NCBI GenBank assembly: GCA_025024175.1 | Contig: QCXZ01000003.1 | Span: 14,171,621-14,235,620 of the forward strand | Source: Rhyzopertha dominica | Lineage: Eukaryota > Arthropoda > Insecta > Coleoptera > Bostrichidae | Length of the DNA: 64,000 bases | Direction: 5' to 3' | Shown: piece by piece, positions 34,001-44,895 of the stretch | Numbering within the stretch: position 1 is the stretch's first letter | How the letters are laid out: each line of letters starts with the position of its first letter | Made by a program: the position numbers and the translations under genes | The notes under the pieces: model-generated | Seen by the model: only the letters and a program-made list of their open reading frames with translations | Databases searched by the model: none | What the model was told of the DNA's origin: nothing

Positions 34001-35911
34001 GTTGACCCGACTCCACTTCCACTGAAATTTCGGTAAGGAGAATATCCTCCGGTTAATCAGGCCAGATTTCAAGAAGTCACCTTATTATTCTACTGAATAT
34101 GGCAGCTTAGCTGTTAAATACGTATATAAAATATTGTTTTCTGTTTCGATTATATAATGAAGATAAGTTAAAATGGCATTTCTTTCAGAACTGTAACATT
34201 TTGGTCATTTAAAATATCGTAAAGGTATAAAATTTCTAGACAGACATTTTCAAAAATACATCGAATCTGAAGTTCACTTTTGGTTCGTTAAGTAGATGTT
34301 TCGTGTGGTTTTAAAGGAATTTTTACATAAGGAAAAACAATTTTCTTTCTTTTATTGATTTTATACATTGTTCTGTAAATTCCCTGTAAATTTCCTTTTA
34401 GATTTGTTAATGAAAAGTAATAAATCATCTTACTTTACGTATCTACAATTTTTGAAAGCCGATATGTACGGCTAATATGACTTTTTATCATTTTCATCAT
34501 CCTGCTTACGAGGATAATGTGCCGTTTCCCAAATTTCTTTTGAGACGAACCTCGTGTTATTCTTCTAAATTCTTTATTTAAAAAATGCATTTCAAATAGG
34601 TAACAAAAGTGGTTTTCTTTAAATATCAATAATTCGAACAAAATTTTTTTATCAATAATCAATTTATAATTTATCCATATTTAAGAACCGTATAAAGTAC
34701 CACTTTATCCACTAATGGAATATGAAATTACCTTATTCCACTAGTGAGATAAAGAAAAATACAATCTTAAATCANTCACATTTTANTTATTTATTATTAA
34801 CAGGATTGTCCCGGGTACACTTTCTTCCATTTCTCACCAACTTNACGAATTTTTGCAAATGGAGTCGATAAACAATCGAAGATAAATAGCAACAATTCAA
34901 CACCNCCCGATACTTCTTNAGTTAATTAAATGTCAAATTATTTTTTTATGAAATCAGATAANATTCCGGCGAATTTAGTTTTAAATGCCTATGATTATTG
35001 ATAAAACGTTGTATTGCATTCGTGTTTCAGTCGTATTTTATCCACTTAAGAATATTAAACGCTCGAGCTTCGCTCTCGCGTCTAAACATTTTTGCCTGGA
35101 TAAAATACCATCTGAAACACTTATACAATAAATAACTATTATCTCATGCAATTCATATTTATTTTTCTGCTACAGGCATCATTCTATTGTATTATATACA
35201 AGATCAGTTGCAATTCTAGAGAAACGTGCAAATGACCAAAATGTTATACTCCCAGCTGTTAACGAAATATTCAATTTTAGGTCGACTATACTGAATAATT
35301 TATTCGATATCCAGTGTTGCTTGGTTCACTTGGTTGTTTCTGCTGCTGCGCGACTTGATAGTTGATTATTCCCTTATCTGACAATGTTACGTAATTTTTA
35401 ACTTCAAAATCTTTTATTGTATTTTTAATTAAAGCTTTTCTTTATAAAGGTTAAATACACTTCACATAGATCTTTTTCTGAAATCCCTATAATCGCTCTG
35501 TATATTAGGGAATGTGTACGATTGCCTAATTAAATTTGTATTTCTATGAACCATGTAGCTATATACTTATAAGCAATGTTTACAACATTGGTTCACTTCA
35601 CCCAGGCATGTAATCGATGATGACTAATACTAGGTGATAGTTGCAAACACATACCACATTTCAGCTCGGTCAGATATAATCTTTTGCAGCTATATTTAGT
35701 GCTACTTGATTGCTTTAAAAATTGCACTAACATGTCAGGTGAGGTAGATATTGCGATGATATCATTTTTGCACGTAGGAATGAAGGTTACCTTGAGGTTT
35801 ACATAGTCGATGTGTTTATGTGTTTTACGGTCTTACCTTTGAAACCTGGATTGTCAAAGGCGTAATCTTCTTTTCCTCGTTCTGGGTCAGTTTCAAGTAC
35901 CAAACGTTGTT
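28081..35911 (-). CDS. PDZ-domain scaffold protein, 3' part of gene
   Basis: Five in-phase exons: 35911-35837, 31887-31742, 31681-31537, 31479-31280 and 31230-28081. They give 1237 residues plus a stop; the 5' end is missing, since the first exon starts in mid-codon. In order: an acidic linker with YAFDNPGFK, a Ser/Lys-rich linker, one PDZ domain spanning exons 2-4 (VKVVTLR, the carboxylate loop GLGF, then HRGPASESGKLNPGDRI and EHMVYEDALTIL), then about 1050 residues of low-complexity, charged, phospho-site-like sequence. That tail includes proline-directed SP sites, the polyproline motif KPPVPPRR near the end and coiled-coil-prone stretches. The layout suggests a cortical or junctional scaffold. 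Insect big bang-type or AHNAK-like PDZ proteins are possible relatives, but I cannot name the orthologue. Ns fall at 30487 and 30525. Confidence 0.85.
33270..34130. mobile_element. Penelope-like retroelement pair, head-to-head palindrome
   Basis: Arms 33270-33690 (minus copy) and 33710-34130 (plus copy) mirror each other around about 33700. The plus copy reads QTERSIGIKFKEHIAHFRF and continues RRFDKSSVTQRIKDAAHP, the conserved part after YIGQT in the GIY-YIG nuclease of Penelope-like elements. In the minus copy YIGQT is intact; in the plus copy the Gly is Trp. Both tails end at a GGCAGC/GCTGTT stem. Only the C-terminal codons and tails survive. The family differs from the one at 13.1-14.4 kb. 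Confidence 0.85.
33275..33301 (-). ncRNA. Hammerhead-like core in Penelope-like tail
   Basis: On the minus strand CTGAAGA, a stem (GGCAGC/GCTGTT, loop TTA) and GAAA. The mirrored copy near 34093-34119 has lost the core (CTGAATA and AAAT). Confidence 0.35.
34702..34754. repeat. Imperfect hairpin
   Basis: TTTATCCACTAATGGAATA pairs with TTATTCCACTAGTGAGATAAA. It is possibly a miniature element, with no target duplication visible. Confidence 0.45.
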
Positions 35912-36930
35912 CTGAAAAGAAATCAACACAATTAGTGCAATATTTGTAATGTTTTCGTAATGCTTACGACGAAAAAAAAACATTTTAAGCAGTAATTAAG
36001 TTAAGTGTTACATATAATTTAAATAATATAAGAGCACAAAAGGATTTCACACATTCATCAAATTCATTTGACTTCAGATAGTCTGCAATGCAGTATTTCA
36101 TTACCGCTTTAGCTTCAAATTGCTGCATACATATGTTAAACTGTGGCTTTCAAAGAAGGCGTAATAGTGTTTGCCTAAAGTGCATTACCTGTTAGTGATA
36201 AAATATTCGACAAAGTTGAGTGAGACATTATGGTTACTTCGTAATTTTGATTCTACATAGAAAATTACCCATTTACTTTATTAATAAGAACTTTCAGAAG
36301 CTTCAACACCACCTTTAGCTGTAATCGTTTACAAATATTAAAATGATAACCTTCGAAATAACACTTCTATTTACTTATTATCTTCTACTGCTTAGACATG
36401 GCTTTGCTATACCATATGGTTCATCAACTACTGTCCCTAATAACACAGTTGGCTTCAAATTACAAATGAAAATTGAATGTTATTCAAAGGTGCACTTTAC
36501 TCTGCTGTACACCGTCCTGTTATTAAAGAGATTTTTGTTGCCGGTATTTTTAATATTTTGCTCGGGCTAAATAATTTATAATATTTTTTTAATTATAGTT
36601 AGTTGACAAACGCTGAATGATTTTTTTGGACCTATGCAACAGTTACCGAATCCAATGTAAGTATTTAGAAACTGCTTAGTATAACCTATCGTAAAATGTG
36701 TTGTTTTTATCCATCCAGTATTAAAGTCTTAAGACGATACGAAAGCTTATAATTGATTTGATGCAAAAGAAGATGCTAAGAGGAATTAAAACTACACTAT
36801 AAAATATGCGAAACTGTGGAAGTAGGGCTGGAGAAACTAGTGCCTAAGTTAATTAACGGAATATTGTTGTTGAAAAAGTATTTTAGTGTTAATGACTGAT
36901 TAATTAAACTTATTCAATTTATAGCTCATT
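35912..36930. other. Upstream of the first visible PDZ exon, nothing recognised
   Basis: AT-rich. Either intron of the PDZ gene or flank; no exon ending in phase 1 with a good donor stood out. Confidence 0.4.
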
Positions 36931-39060
36931 ATTTATTTATTTAATAATAGTGTTGTCCAACAGACTACAAGTCCAAGAAGACATATTTTACAATAACAAT
37001 AAAAAGAAAATACATGAGATACAAGGTTATAAACATGCAAACATATAAGGAAATGAATTAAGTGCCTTTAAGGATGCTTGTGCATCAACTTACAAAAATT
37101 TTAAAGTTAGGATCGAATATATCAACATCAGATGAAATTAATTTGTAATAGCAGACATATTGTCAGTGGGAAATAAAAAGTATAAGTGATACCTGACTGG
37201 CTAACAATAAAACTAAACTGATATCTATCTACAAACTGATCGCGGGACAAGAAAACGTAACTGATTTAACAAATTAGCGCAAGATATATGATTGTGGGTT
37301 AATTTGTATAGAAACACAATACAAGGTAGTTGACACTGTATCTTAAGAGAGAGAGAGATCTCATATTAAATTCACACAACAGATCACTATTAGGGTATTG
37401 CCTGTTATATATACAAATATTTACATAATTTGAATTCCATTCTATTCAATAGTTAATATATGATTATTATAATACGGATCCGAAGCAACAGAACAATTGA
37501 ACAATACATTAATTTGGATTTAACATATGCAAAGTGAAGAATACGAATAGTCTCAGTAGATTTAATGTTTGCGGTGTTCCTAAATATAAATCCTAACAAT
37601 TTTGTTCCCTCAGTACATACATATATAATTTATACCACACTTAAGTCCCTAATTTTATATTTCAGTATTTTGTGGAGTATATTTGTATTCTATGTTAGCA
37701 GTTTTTCTCGAAAAGCTTATCGTCTTACATTTTTTAGAATTTATTCAGACTTTGTTTTTAACACACCAATCTCTAAGTGCATTTAAACAGTATTGTGACA
37801 ATCTACTACTGATGTTATAAAGGTGGTTATTTTCAATTCGTCATAACACTGGCAATTAAGTTGGCATAAGATATCATTAAAAAAAATAACAAATAATAAC
37901 GGACCCAGACTGGATCTTTGATTCACACCACTATATGTCATGTAAGTATAAGAACGATACCCTAAATACTACACATAGTGCATTATATTGAGAAGCATCG
38001 ATTCAAATAACGTTACTAAATTATTGCACAAACTCATCCTAAGAAGTTTCTGCAACAAAATAGCATGATTGACAACTCGAACGCTGTTGATATATCTGTA
38101 TATAGAACATCTATTTGTTTTTTTTTTAGTCTAGACTGTCACAAATGTACTGTACAAATTCGCAAAGATTAGTAGCCGTGGATTTATTTTGACAAAGCCA
38201 TGTTGATTATCAGAGATCTAGCTAGCAGCATGGCTATAGAGATAGTAAGCTAAGATCGATTTGGACAACTTCGCGCAAAATTACACATAACTGAGAGGGG
38301 CCGATGATTTTCAACCGTAGCACATTCACCCGACTTCAATACAGGAATCACTTTTGCTGTCCACAACAAATTTGGAAAACAAGCGTTCGTAATAATCAGA
38401 TTAAATAAATAACACAACGGTTGCACTAAGCGAGTCATTGACGAAGAAAGCTGGTATATTATCCGGGCCCATTGTGAACTTTTTTTGGCAGTGATAATGT
38501 CACTGTTGGTAATGTCAAAATTATGAAGCACGTTGACAGCATCACTTGATCACAGGCTGGATCGCAGATTGAAGCATTAGTTCACCGAAGCTGTTGACGA
38601 TTTCTTGTGGTGAAGTTAGATTTTTGCTCTTAAAGGTCATATTTCTTGGAACAGTGCTGGTGTTTTTTCTTTAGATTAATGTAACTCCGAAACTTTATTG
38701 TGGGATCGTTAACTATGCTACGCTCAGCCTGTTCAATAAATTTATCATAAGAAGCTTTTGTTTCGCGTTTGATGGCCCTCCGTAGATAGTTTACTTTATG
38801 CAGTACATACGCAATATGTTTTCTTTATAAAATATCCACATACGTCGTTTGGACTTTATATTTCAAAGCATTAAGTCCAGAATTCTTGAGTTTACGTTTA
38901 GGGCGGTATCACTATCATCGCAGTACACCTTAACAGCAGTAATAAAAGAACATGTTAAAAGGATTTTGAGAAAAAAACAAATTTATGGCACACATTCCTT
39001 AAAAAAAATTTCTACTAAACAGGTAAATTCTTCCTCCTGTCCGAAGCTATAAAATGCTGT
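36931..39060 (-). mobile_element. Jockey-type non-LTR retrotransposon, 5'-truncated and decayed
   Basis: Read on the minus strand, it runs from a linker region (LRRAIKRETKASYDKFIEQA near 38800) through reverse transcriptase blocks. These are PLCYLFNLIITNACFPNLLW and TAKVIPVLKSG (38440-38310), then VNQRSSLGPLLFVIFFNDI (near 37900; the usual form is SGVPQGS.LGPLLF), and a C-terminal STETIRILHFAYVKSKLMYC block (37540-37480). The 3' end is an AATA-type tail at 36931-36945. Stops and frameshifts break the frame many times, and the catalytic ADD segment is lost. The endonuclease domain is missing or unreadable. Confidence 0.85.
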
Positions 39061-42000
39061 AACCGGTTACCTAGTGGGATAACGAATCGTGTTTGATTCA
39101 GTAAAACAATAAGCTTCAGTCATTTACCGTAAGTTTCCCAATTCAGCAAATTTAAATACATTATCAAATGCATTCTAAACATTTGTCCTAGCAGGCCACA
39201 ACCGGCAAAAACTATTAGTAGTCAGTTAACAATAATTAGGAAACTGTACCTACGTTCTCACCGATTGTATTTTAAAAGAGCAGTTCTTAGTTCGGCCTTC
39301 AATAAATTAATTAGTTACGAAAAGCGGGTACAATGTCTTTTTTCTGAAGTTGTTTCCAAACACCGTTATCCATTATTGATGTGAAAAACACTCGAACATT
39401 TCAGAGTGGCTGATGCATTCTGAACAAGTGAAAGGATAGAATACTTCTCACAAAATCATACTTCATTTCACACATCCAACATATTTGCGTAGCGAGAAAT
39501 AGCAAATCGGAGATTTATCACGTTGTCTGTGTCGTACTGACATAAAAAATCAAGTTTACAAGTTATCGAAGTGGAACAGGCTTTTATTGGTTAGCATATG
39601 GTTTACGAGGCCAGTAGAAATGCATTGTCGTTTAAAGCTTTGTAACGAATCGTGTGAATGAATGCTTGCTCATAAAGATACAAAATCCAATACCCCGGTA
39701 GTGCGACTATTTCTATACACAACTGTTAGAAATAGGCACTTTGGTACATTTTTACTGAGCTTATGGAACCGTGTATTTCTGGGAAGCCAAGACCAGTACT
39801 TAAATAAAATAGTTTTGCTAGTTTTTTTTTTTGCCCCGGGCCTACAAAATAACAGTTATTTTGTAGGATCTTTCGCCAATTATGTATGTCTGATTTAATG
39901 CGGCTACAAAAGTGGGATTCCAATTCGCAAGTCTTATTAAACTACTGCAAAAACAAAGTCCCAGCATATTTGGGGGAAGCTTATAGTTAAAAATCACCTA
40001 ACTGCTATCCTTCTTGGAAATTATGTAATTGCTGCTAGGTAAAATCTTTGTAATATTTATTTTTCAAACTTCATTTGGGGCGTTCCTGCGTATAGTGAGT
40101 AACTGCAGGTTGCTAAAATAAAAATGCAGAGCGCTACTGATCTGTAAAAAACGTTACCTCTGAAAACAGATTTATAATTTCAATGAATTTTGAAGTTACC
40201 TATGTCGTGTGCTGCTTTTAATTTTTTATTAATGAAGAAACGTTTATTATGAAAATCCACGAGAGATACATATACATAGTTTATGCTTCATCATTTTTAG
40301 CTGTTTAAGTAACTATAGTTGCAAGCAACAATCTNTNNGACTCATTATACGAACAGCTGATTACCGCTCACAATGGTTTTCAACTATTACCTGAAACTGT
40401 CGTAAATAAGAGACGGGTTCAGCACGTTCCACTGTTTTGCAGCGGAGTGGACCGTATGCAAAAACTGTATTTAGGCTTTTTTAGAATCTATTTCTATAAC
40501 CATGAACAGCAAACATTCCAATTTCAATGTGGCAGCCCAAACTTTCTAATTTTTGATCGCGGTGTGCAATCGTCCTCTGCCTTGTTTCTTCACAGGTTAA
40601 AATTTTCTTTTAATCCGGAGGGTCATAAACGTAGTTTTTACCTATATATTTTTTTGGAAATAAGAAGAAATCGGAACTATTCTACTCCTACTATAAACGG
40701 TATTGAAAGCATATGTGTTTACTTATATTTCAAAGTTTTACAGCATATAAGCGTACCAAGTGCAATAGTTTTTACTTATTCAGTCATACCTACATATATG
40801 CTTACATTTAGCCACTTATTAAGAGGCGTTTGTTACAAATACATTTCGTAGGGCAACTGGTCAAACAGATTTTTTGAATACGGCCTATTTAGGAACTTTG
40901 AAGCGTGCCACTAATCCCAATAGTTTAGGACGGCCGACCATAAGGTTGTAAAAGCCCTCATTTAGAATTCCATAGTTTACGTCAGCCGACCATCAAGCTG
41001 TAATAAGTCAGTCTCATAGATCGTTGCTTGATACTTTACCTAGGTACTTTTCGGTATCCTTGATATTTTTCGACTTGCAGACCTAAATTTAACCTCTCTG
41101 TGCATTTTTGTAATTTTACATTGTTTTTTTTTAATATTTCTTGGACACTAAATGTTCTCATAATGTAAATAATAAATAAACTATAATTGTATTGCAAAAA
41201 GACTCAAGTATTGAAGATCTTGTTTCTACTAGCAATTCCAATTCAATTCCTTATTCATCAGATATAGTAGTATATAGCTTTCGAGCCCCTCTTTTCTTGT
41301 TTGTTTTAGGTTTCACCCACAACTTAATAATTAACGTATTAAGTAAGCACATGCATAGGTATGCTGCGAGATTATCTGGAAACGCTGTGGGAGTCTATTA
41401 CAAAAACAGCACTGTAGGCCTGAAACACAGGTACTTTTGATACCTTTGATAATTTCATCCGAACCCCAGCATCTACAAAAATTGTGCTTATAAAAAAATA
41501 GGGTGCGTCTCTTGTGTATAAGGAATGTTAATCGCTCTGAGATGCGAGGCTATGATCGTATTCGCCTGCGTTGTTGCCAGACGTAGGTGTATATATGAAA
41601 TGCATTTAGCTACAAAAGTAAATAATATTTATTGCATGTATTGTTAGAAGAAAATCTAGATAAGGGTGAATTATTGAAGCGTCCTAATCCTAATCGTCAT
41701 TTTTTCTTATTGGATTGATAATATTAAATAAATTTCAGGCTCATGCATAGTTTAGCACCACACTTTAAGGAACATTTAATAAAGATTTAATTAATATTGC
41801 TTTTAATTAAGGGTATAGTTAAATTTTGGGTAGGTATAGCTAGAATTACTGAATTTTACCTGGAAAGCTTAGGAAGTAGTTGTATTATAATTGTTTGTTT
41901 GTTTTCAGACTAATAACTCCAAAAAATAACAAGCGGTACAAATAATATAAAAAATATATCCGAATGGAGAGCTGTAAAGGCAAAAGAAACAAGTAGTAAA

Positions 42001-42519
42001 ACAACAGAACTAAGAAAAAGTCGTGGTGGCTGTATTTTTGTTACAATTGTAAGCTTGACGTGGACAAGTCTTCCTTGAATACGGAGTAGAGGAAGTAGTT
42101 AACTTTGAGCCAAAATGAGTATGACAAAGATCAGTTATTCTAAGTAATGTTATTTCACCGAGCTCATTTTTTGCCGGGCCTTTCGAATGGGCTTAAACGA
42201 TTTTCATCAATTGACCGGACAATCGGAAATGTAGGTCTCTATACTTACAGACTGTACGTCCTAGTTCGTAAAGCCACCGGTAGATGACTAATAAGCTATT
42301 TTCACAAAAGTGATTTCAATAGTGCAGTGTAAGAGGTGGTCAAGTCAAAAAATTGTTAACTTTGGTAAACTTGCAAATTTAATTTTTTCTACGTAACCCA
42401 TTGTTCAGTGTTTTACGGCATTTGAAAATTAAATAAAATAATGTTTTAAATGTTTTGTTTAGCTTTTGTGTCATAACAAACTATTAAAATTTGGTGCAAT
42501 AAAAAGCAACAGTATCATC
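39061..42519. other. No gene recognised; AT-rich
   Basis: It contains the perfect hairpin at 39841-39867 and four ambiguous bases at 40335-40338. The 134-residue ORF at 40447-40851 shows no domain or codon signal. Confidence 0.45.
39841..39867. repeat. Perfect 27-nt palindrome
   Basis: CCTACAAAATAAC and GTTATTTTGTAGG face each other around a single A. Confidence 0.8.
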
Positions 42520-42715
42520 TCAGCTAATCAAGTGGTCGATATCTTCTTTTGGCAAGTTCGCAATTGAATTGGTTGGATTGGTAACTTTGGCAATCGCTGG
42601 TGTTCTGCTAATGCCATCTATCTAATACATATTCTACTGAAGATAAGTCAGGAGATCTTGTAGGGCAATATAAGACTTGTACGTTTGCATCTTCTAAAAA
42701 GTCAATGACTTAATG
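42520..42715 (-). mobile_element. Tc1-like transposase, C-terminal remnant
   Basis: The minus strand reads ANVQVLYCPTRSPDLSSVEY then VLDRWH and a stop, which matches the Tc1 block LPWPARSPDLxPIEHxWD with the third catalytic position. After a one-base shift it continues to LPKEDIDHLIS, the usual C-terminal helix. Confidence 0.8.
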
Positions 42716-44640
42716 AGCGTATTTACCATATATGTTGAAAAGCTTTGTTATTTTAATCGTATGTTTGGCACAAAAATTAAATATAGAATAATAAAGGAGA
42801 TTCAAGACATTTTCCGTTTGTTGTTTATTTTTTTGAGGTGGACATGTCTTATACTGCATTTCGGGGGTCATTTTGTGAAAAGCGACAATAAGTTATCTGG
42901 CGGTGGCTTTGCGACGCGGTACGGTCGGTATAAGTACAGAAAAAAGTCCAGTGAAATAAAATTACTTTAAATTGTTAAACAACCCTAAAGAATATGACCT
43001 ATAGGTACATAGAAGTGAACCCAAGTTATATATAACCTGGTGCCATTCCTAANCAAGCACAAAACGATNGAAACGCGTGATCGCTCACCGTCACAAATTG
43101 AAATATGTCAGATAAATGGCCTCAATAAACAATCCAATAGAAAAAGTAAAAGAAATATCCTTTTATAGATCGGTGAACATGAAATATTTGTACCTAATCG
43201 GTTCCGATTATCTTTTACAACAAATTTAGTATTTGCAGAATCAACCAACTTTCTGCTCTGTAGTGATTTGATGAAAGCCTATTGCATTATCAATCTGACA
43301 ACAGCGCCGTTGAACCTGTCCCCAACTCTCATGGTCTACATACGAATCAACTGGCCCACTTCTTTTATTATTTAGGAGAGACCAGCAGAGGGATCGTTCT
43401 TCAAGTTAATTTGTTATCCGGTTTAGAGTAACGCGCAGTATGGCTATAATCAATAACGCAGCGGAAATTTTTTAATTAACGCCAGATTTACATTTACGTC
43501 CCACCAATCTGCCATAAATGAAAACCAATGGGAAACAATTTAGCGTCTGGTTTGTTTATCAGTTTTGCGTTTTAACGCCTAGTAGTAAATGCCTGAGTGT
43601 AAATGATTCATTCAGTTAGTGAAATCGAAATTCTCTTTTGTTTAATAATAGACACCTACTATCATTGAAATGCGCAGTTTAACGCATGCACTATTTATAG
43701 TAGCTACCTACCAGTTTGTATAAATTATATAATATGTAGGTATGTTTTATCTTGTTACAATCCCTTTTGTTCAAGCATCCATGCCAGTTATCACAAAATA
43801 TGTTATAATACGATCATCTTTAATAGTTAAACATCTTTCAGCGCAATATTCGAAGACATTGCCTGATTGTCCAAAATGTACAATGCGAAAGAAGCCTATA
43901 CGATTTTTCTCAAAGGCTTTGCTAGTGAGCATTTGCACGTATTCAGGCGCATATTTAAGGGAGGAGTAATGGGGGTAATTACCCCTTCAAGACAGTAGGC
44001 GCACTGGTGGCTGATGAGTAACAAACGCTTCGACGGAACGATTTGAATCTAAAGCTTCGCCTAGCAACGCGTGACGTGTGAGGAAGTCATGTTTGTTATA
44101 TTTGCAATTTTTTTTTGTTTTGTGATCTTCCTTTGTAATAAAAANTCTTGATCCAAACTAACAAGTTTTTTGTGTATCCTAAATAAAAATCATAAGTAGG
44201 TAGGTATTTTTGTTTGAACCTAATCATTACCCCTTCCAAACAAAACTTCTAGATACGCCACTGCACGTATTAAAACTGTTTTTGGTCAATTTCCTGATTA
44301 ACGCAATAACAGCTTAGGTCATCGACAAGTTTCAATAGGTAAATGGTAATTAAAATAAGTAGGTAACTCTTTAAAATTGCTACGTTTTTTGAAGGTCTTT
44401 CATGGGTAGAAAAAAGATCGAAGTCAACCTTTTTTCGGATAATTCAATTTTTATCAGGAAATATTAACAAATCACTTAACTCGAAATTTTCCATTTTCTT
44501 AAAAGGCCTAAATTACAGATTTTTTTTTTGTGTGTGCACCCTGTATATAAATTTTGTTATTTAAGTAAAACACGAAAACCTCACAGACGGAGCTGTGTAA
44601 TTATGTATCTATTTAAAACCAAACCAACTTATCGGGTTTT
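42716..44640. other. No gene recognised
   Basis: AT-rich. A 14-nt perfect palindrome (GGGGTAATTACCCC, 43972-43985) and an ATTACCCCTTC word repeated near 43977 and 44226, followed by TACGCCACTG, suggest a decayed DNA transposon at about 43960-44275. Confidence 0.4.
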
Positions 44641-44895
44641 CAATTTTTTATCGTGTTGTTTATCTTTCTGCACTACTACTACTACAGCAATATCTCCACA
44701 TTTTCACCGCCAAATGTTCTCCTTTGGGGACACGTGAAGTCGAAGGTTTTTCAAACGCAACTATCAGCATCCTTGTGGGATTTACCGCCAAAGAATTGTG
44801 TTGAATTTCAACAGTTATCTTCAGAGAGACACAAAGAGTTGCTCAAGGTTTGTGTGGATGTTGATGGTAGCCATTTTGAAAATATAATCACTTGA
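44641..44895 (+). mobile_element. Mariner-like DDE transposase, C-terminal scrap
   Basis: The frame reads LLWGHVKSKVFQTQLSASLW, matching FFLWGxLKSKVYxTxP just after the last catalytic Asp in a group of insect mariner-like transposases. It ends HKELLKVCVDVDGSHFENII. The 18.96 kb scrap may come from the same group. Confidence 0.65.

Larger units (their letters stand above)
31888..35836. other. Intron of the PDZ gene (3.9 kb)
   Basis: Contains the palindromic Penelope-like pair (about 33270-34130), an imperfect hairpin (34702-34754) and a cluster of N bases (34774-34962). The rest is AT-rich. No further exon was found on either strand. Confidence 0.75.

Noticed and set aside
36343..36570. 75-residue plus-strand ORF with a possible signal peptide
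   Set aside because: The hydrophobic start is expected often in AT-rich DNA, and nothing after it is recognisable.
40447..40851. 134-residue plus-strand ORF
   Set aside because: Composition is like random AT-rich translation, with no domain, no splice signals and no homologous blocks that I recognise.
41192..41440. 82-residue plus-strand ORF with hydrophobic stretch
   Set aside because: Isolated, with no signal-peptide logic and no family resemblance.
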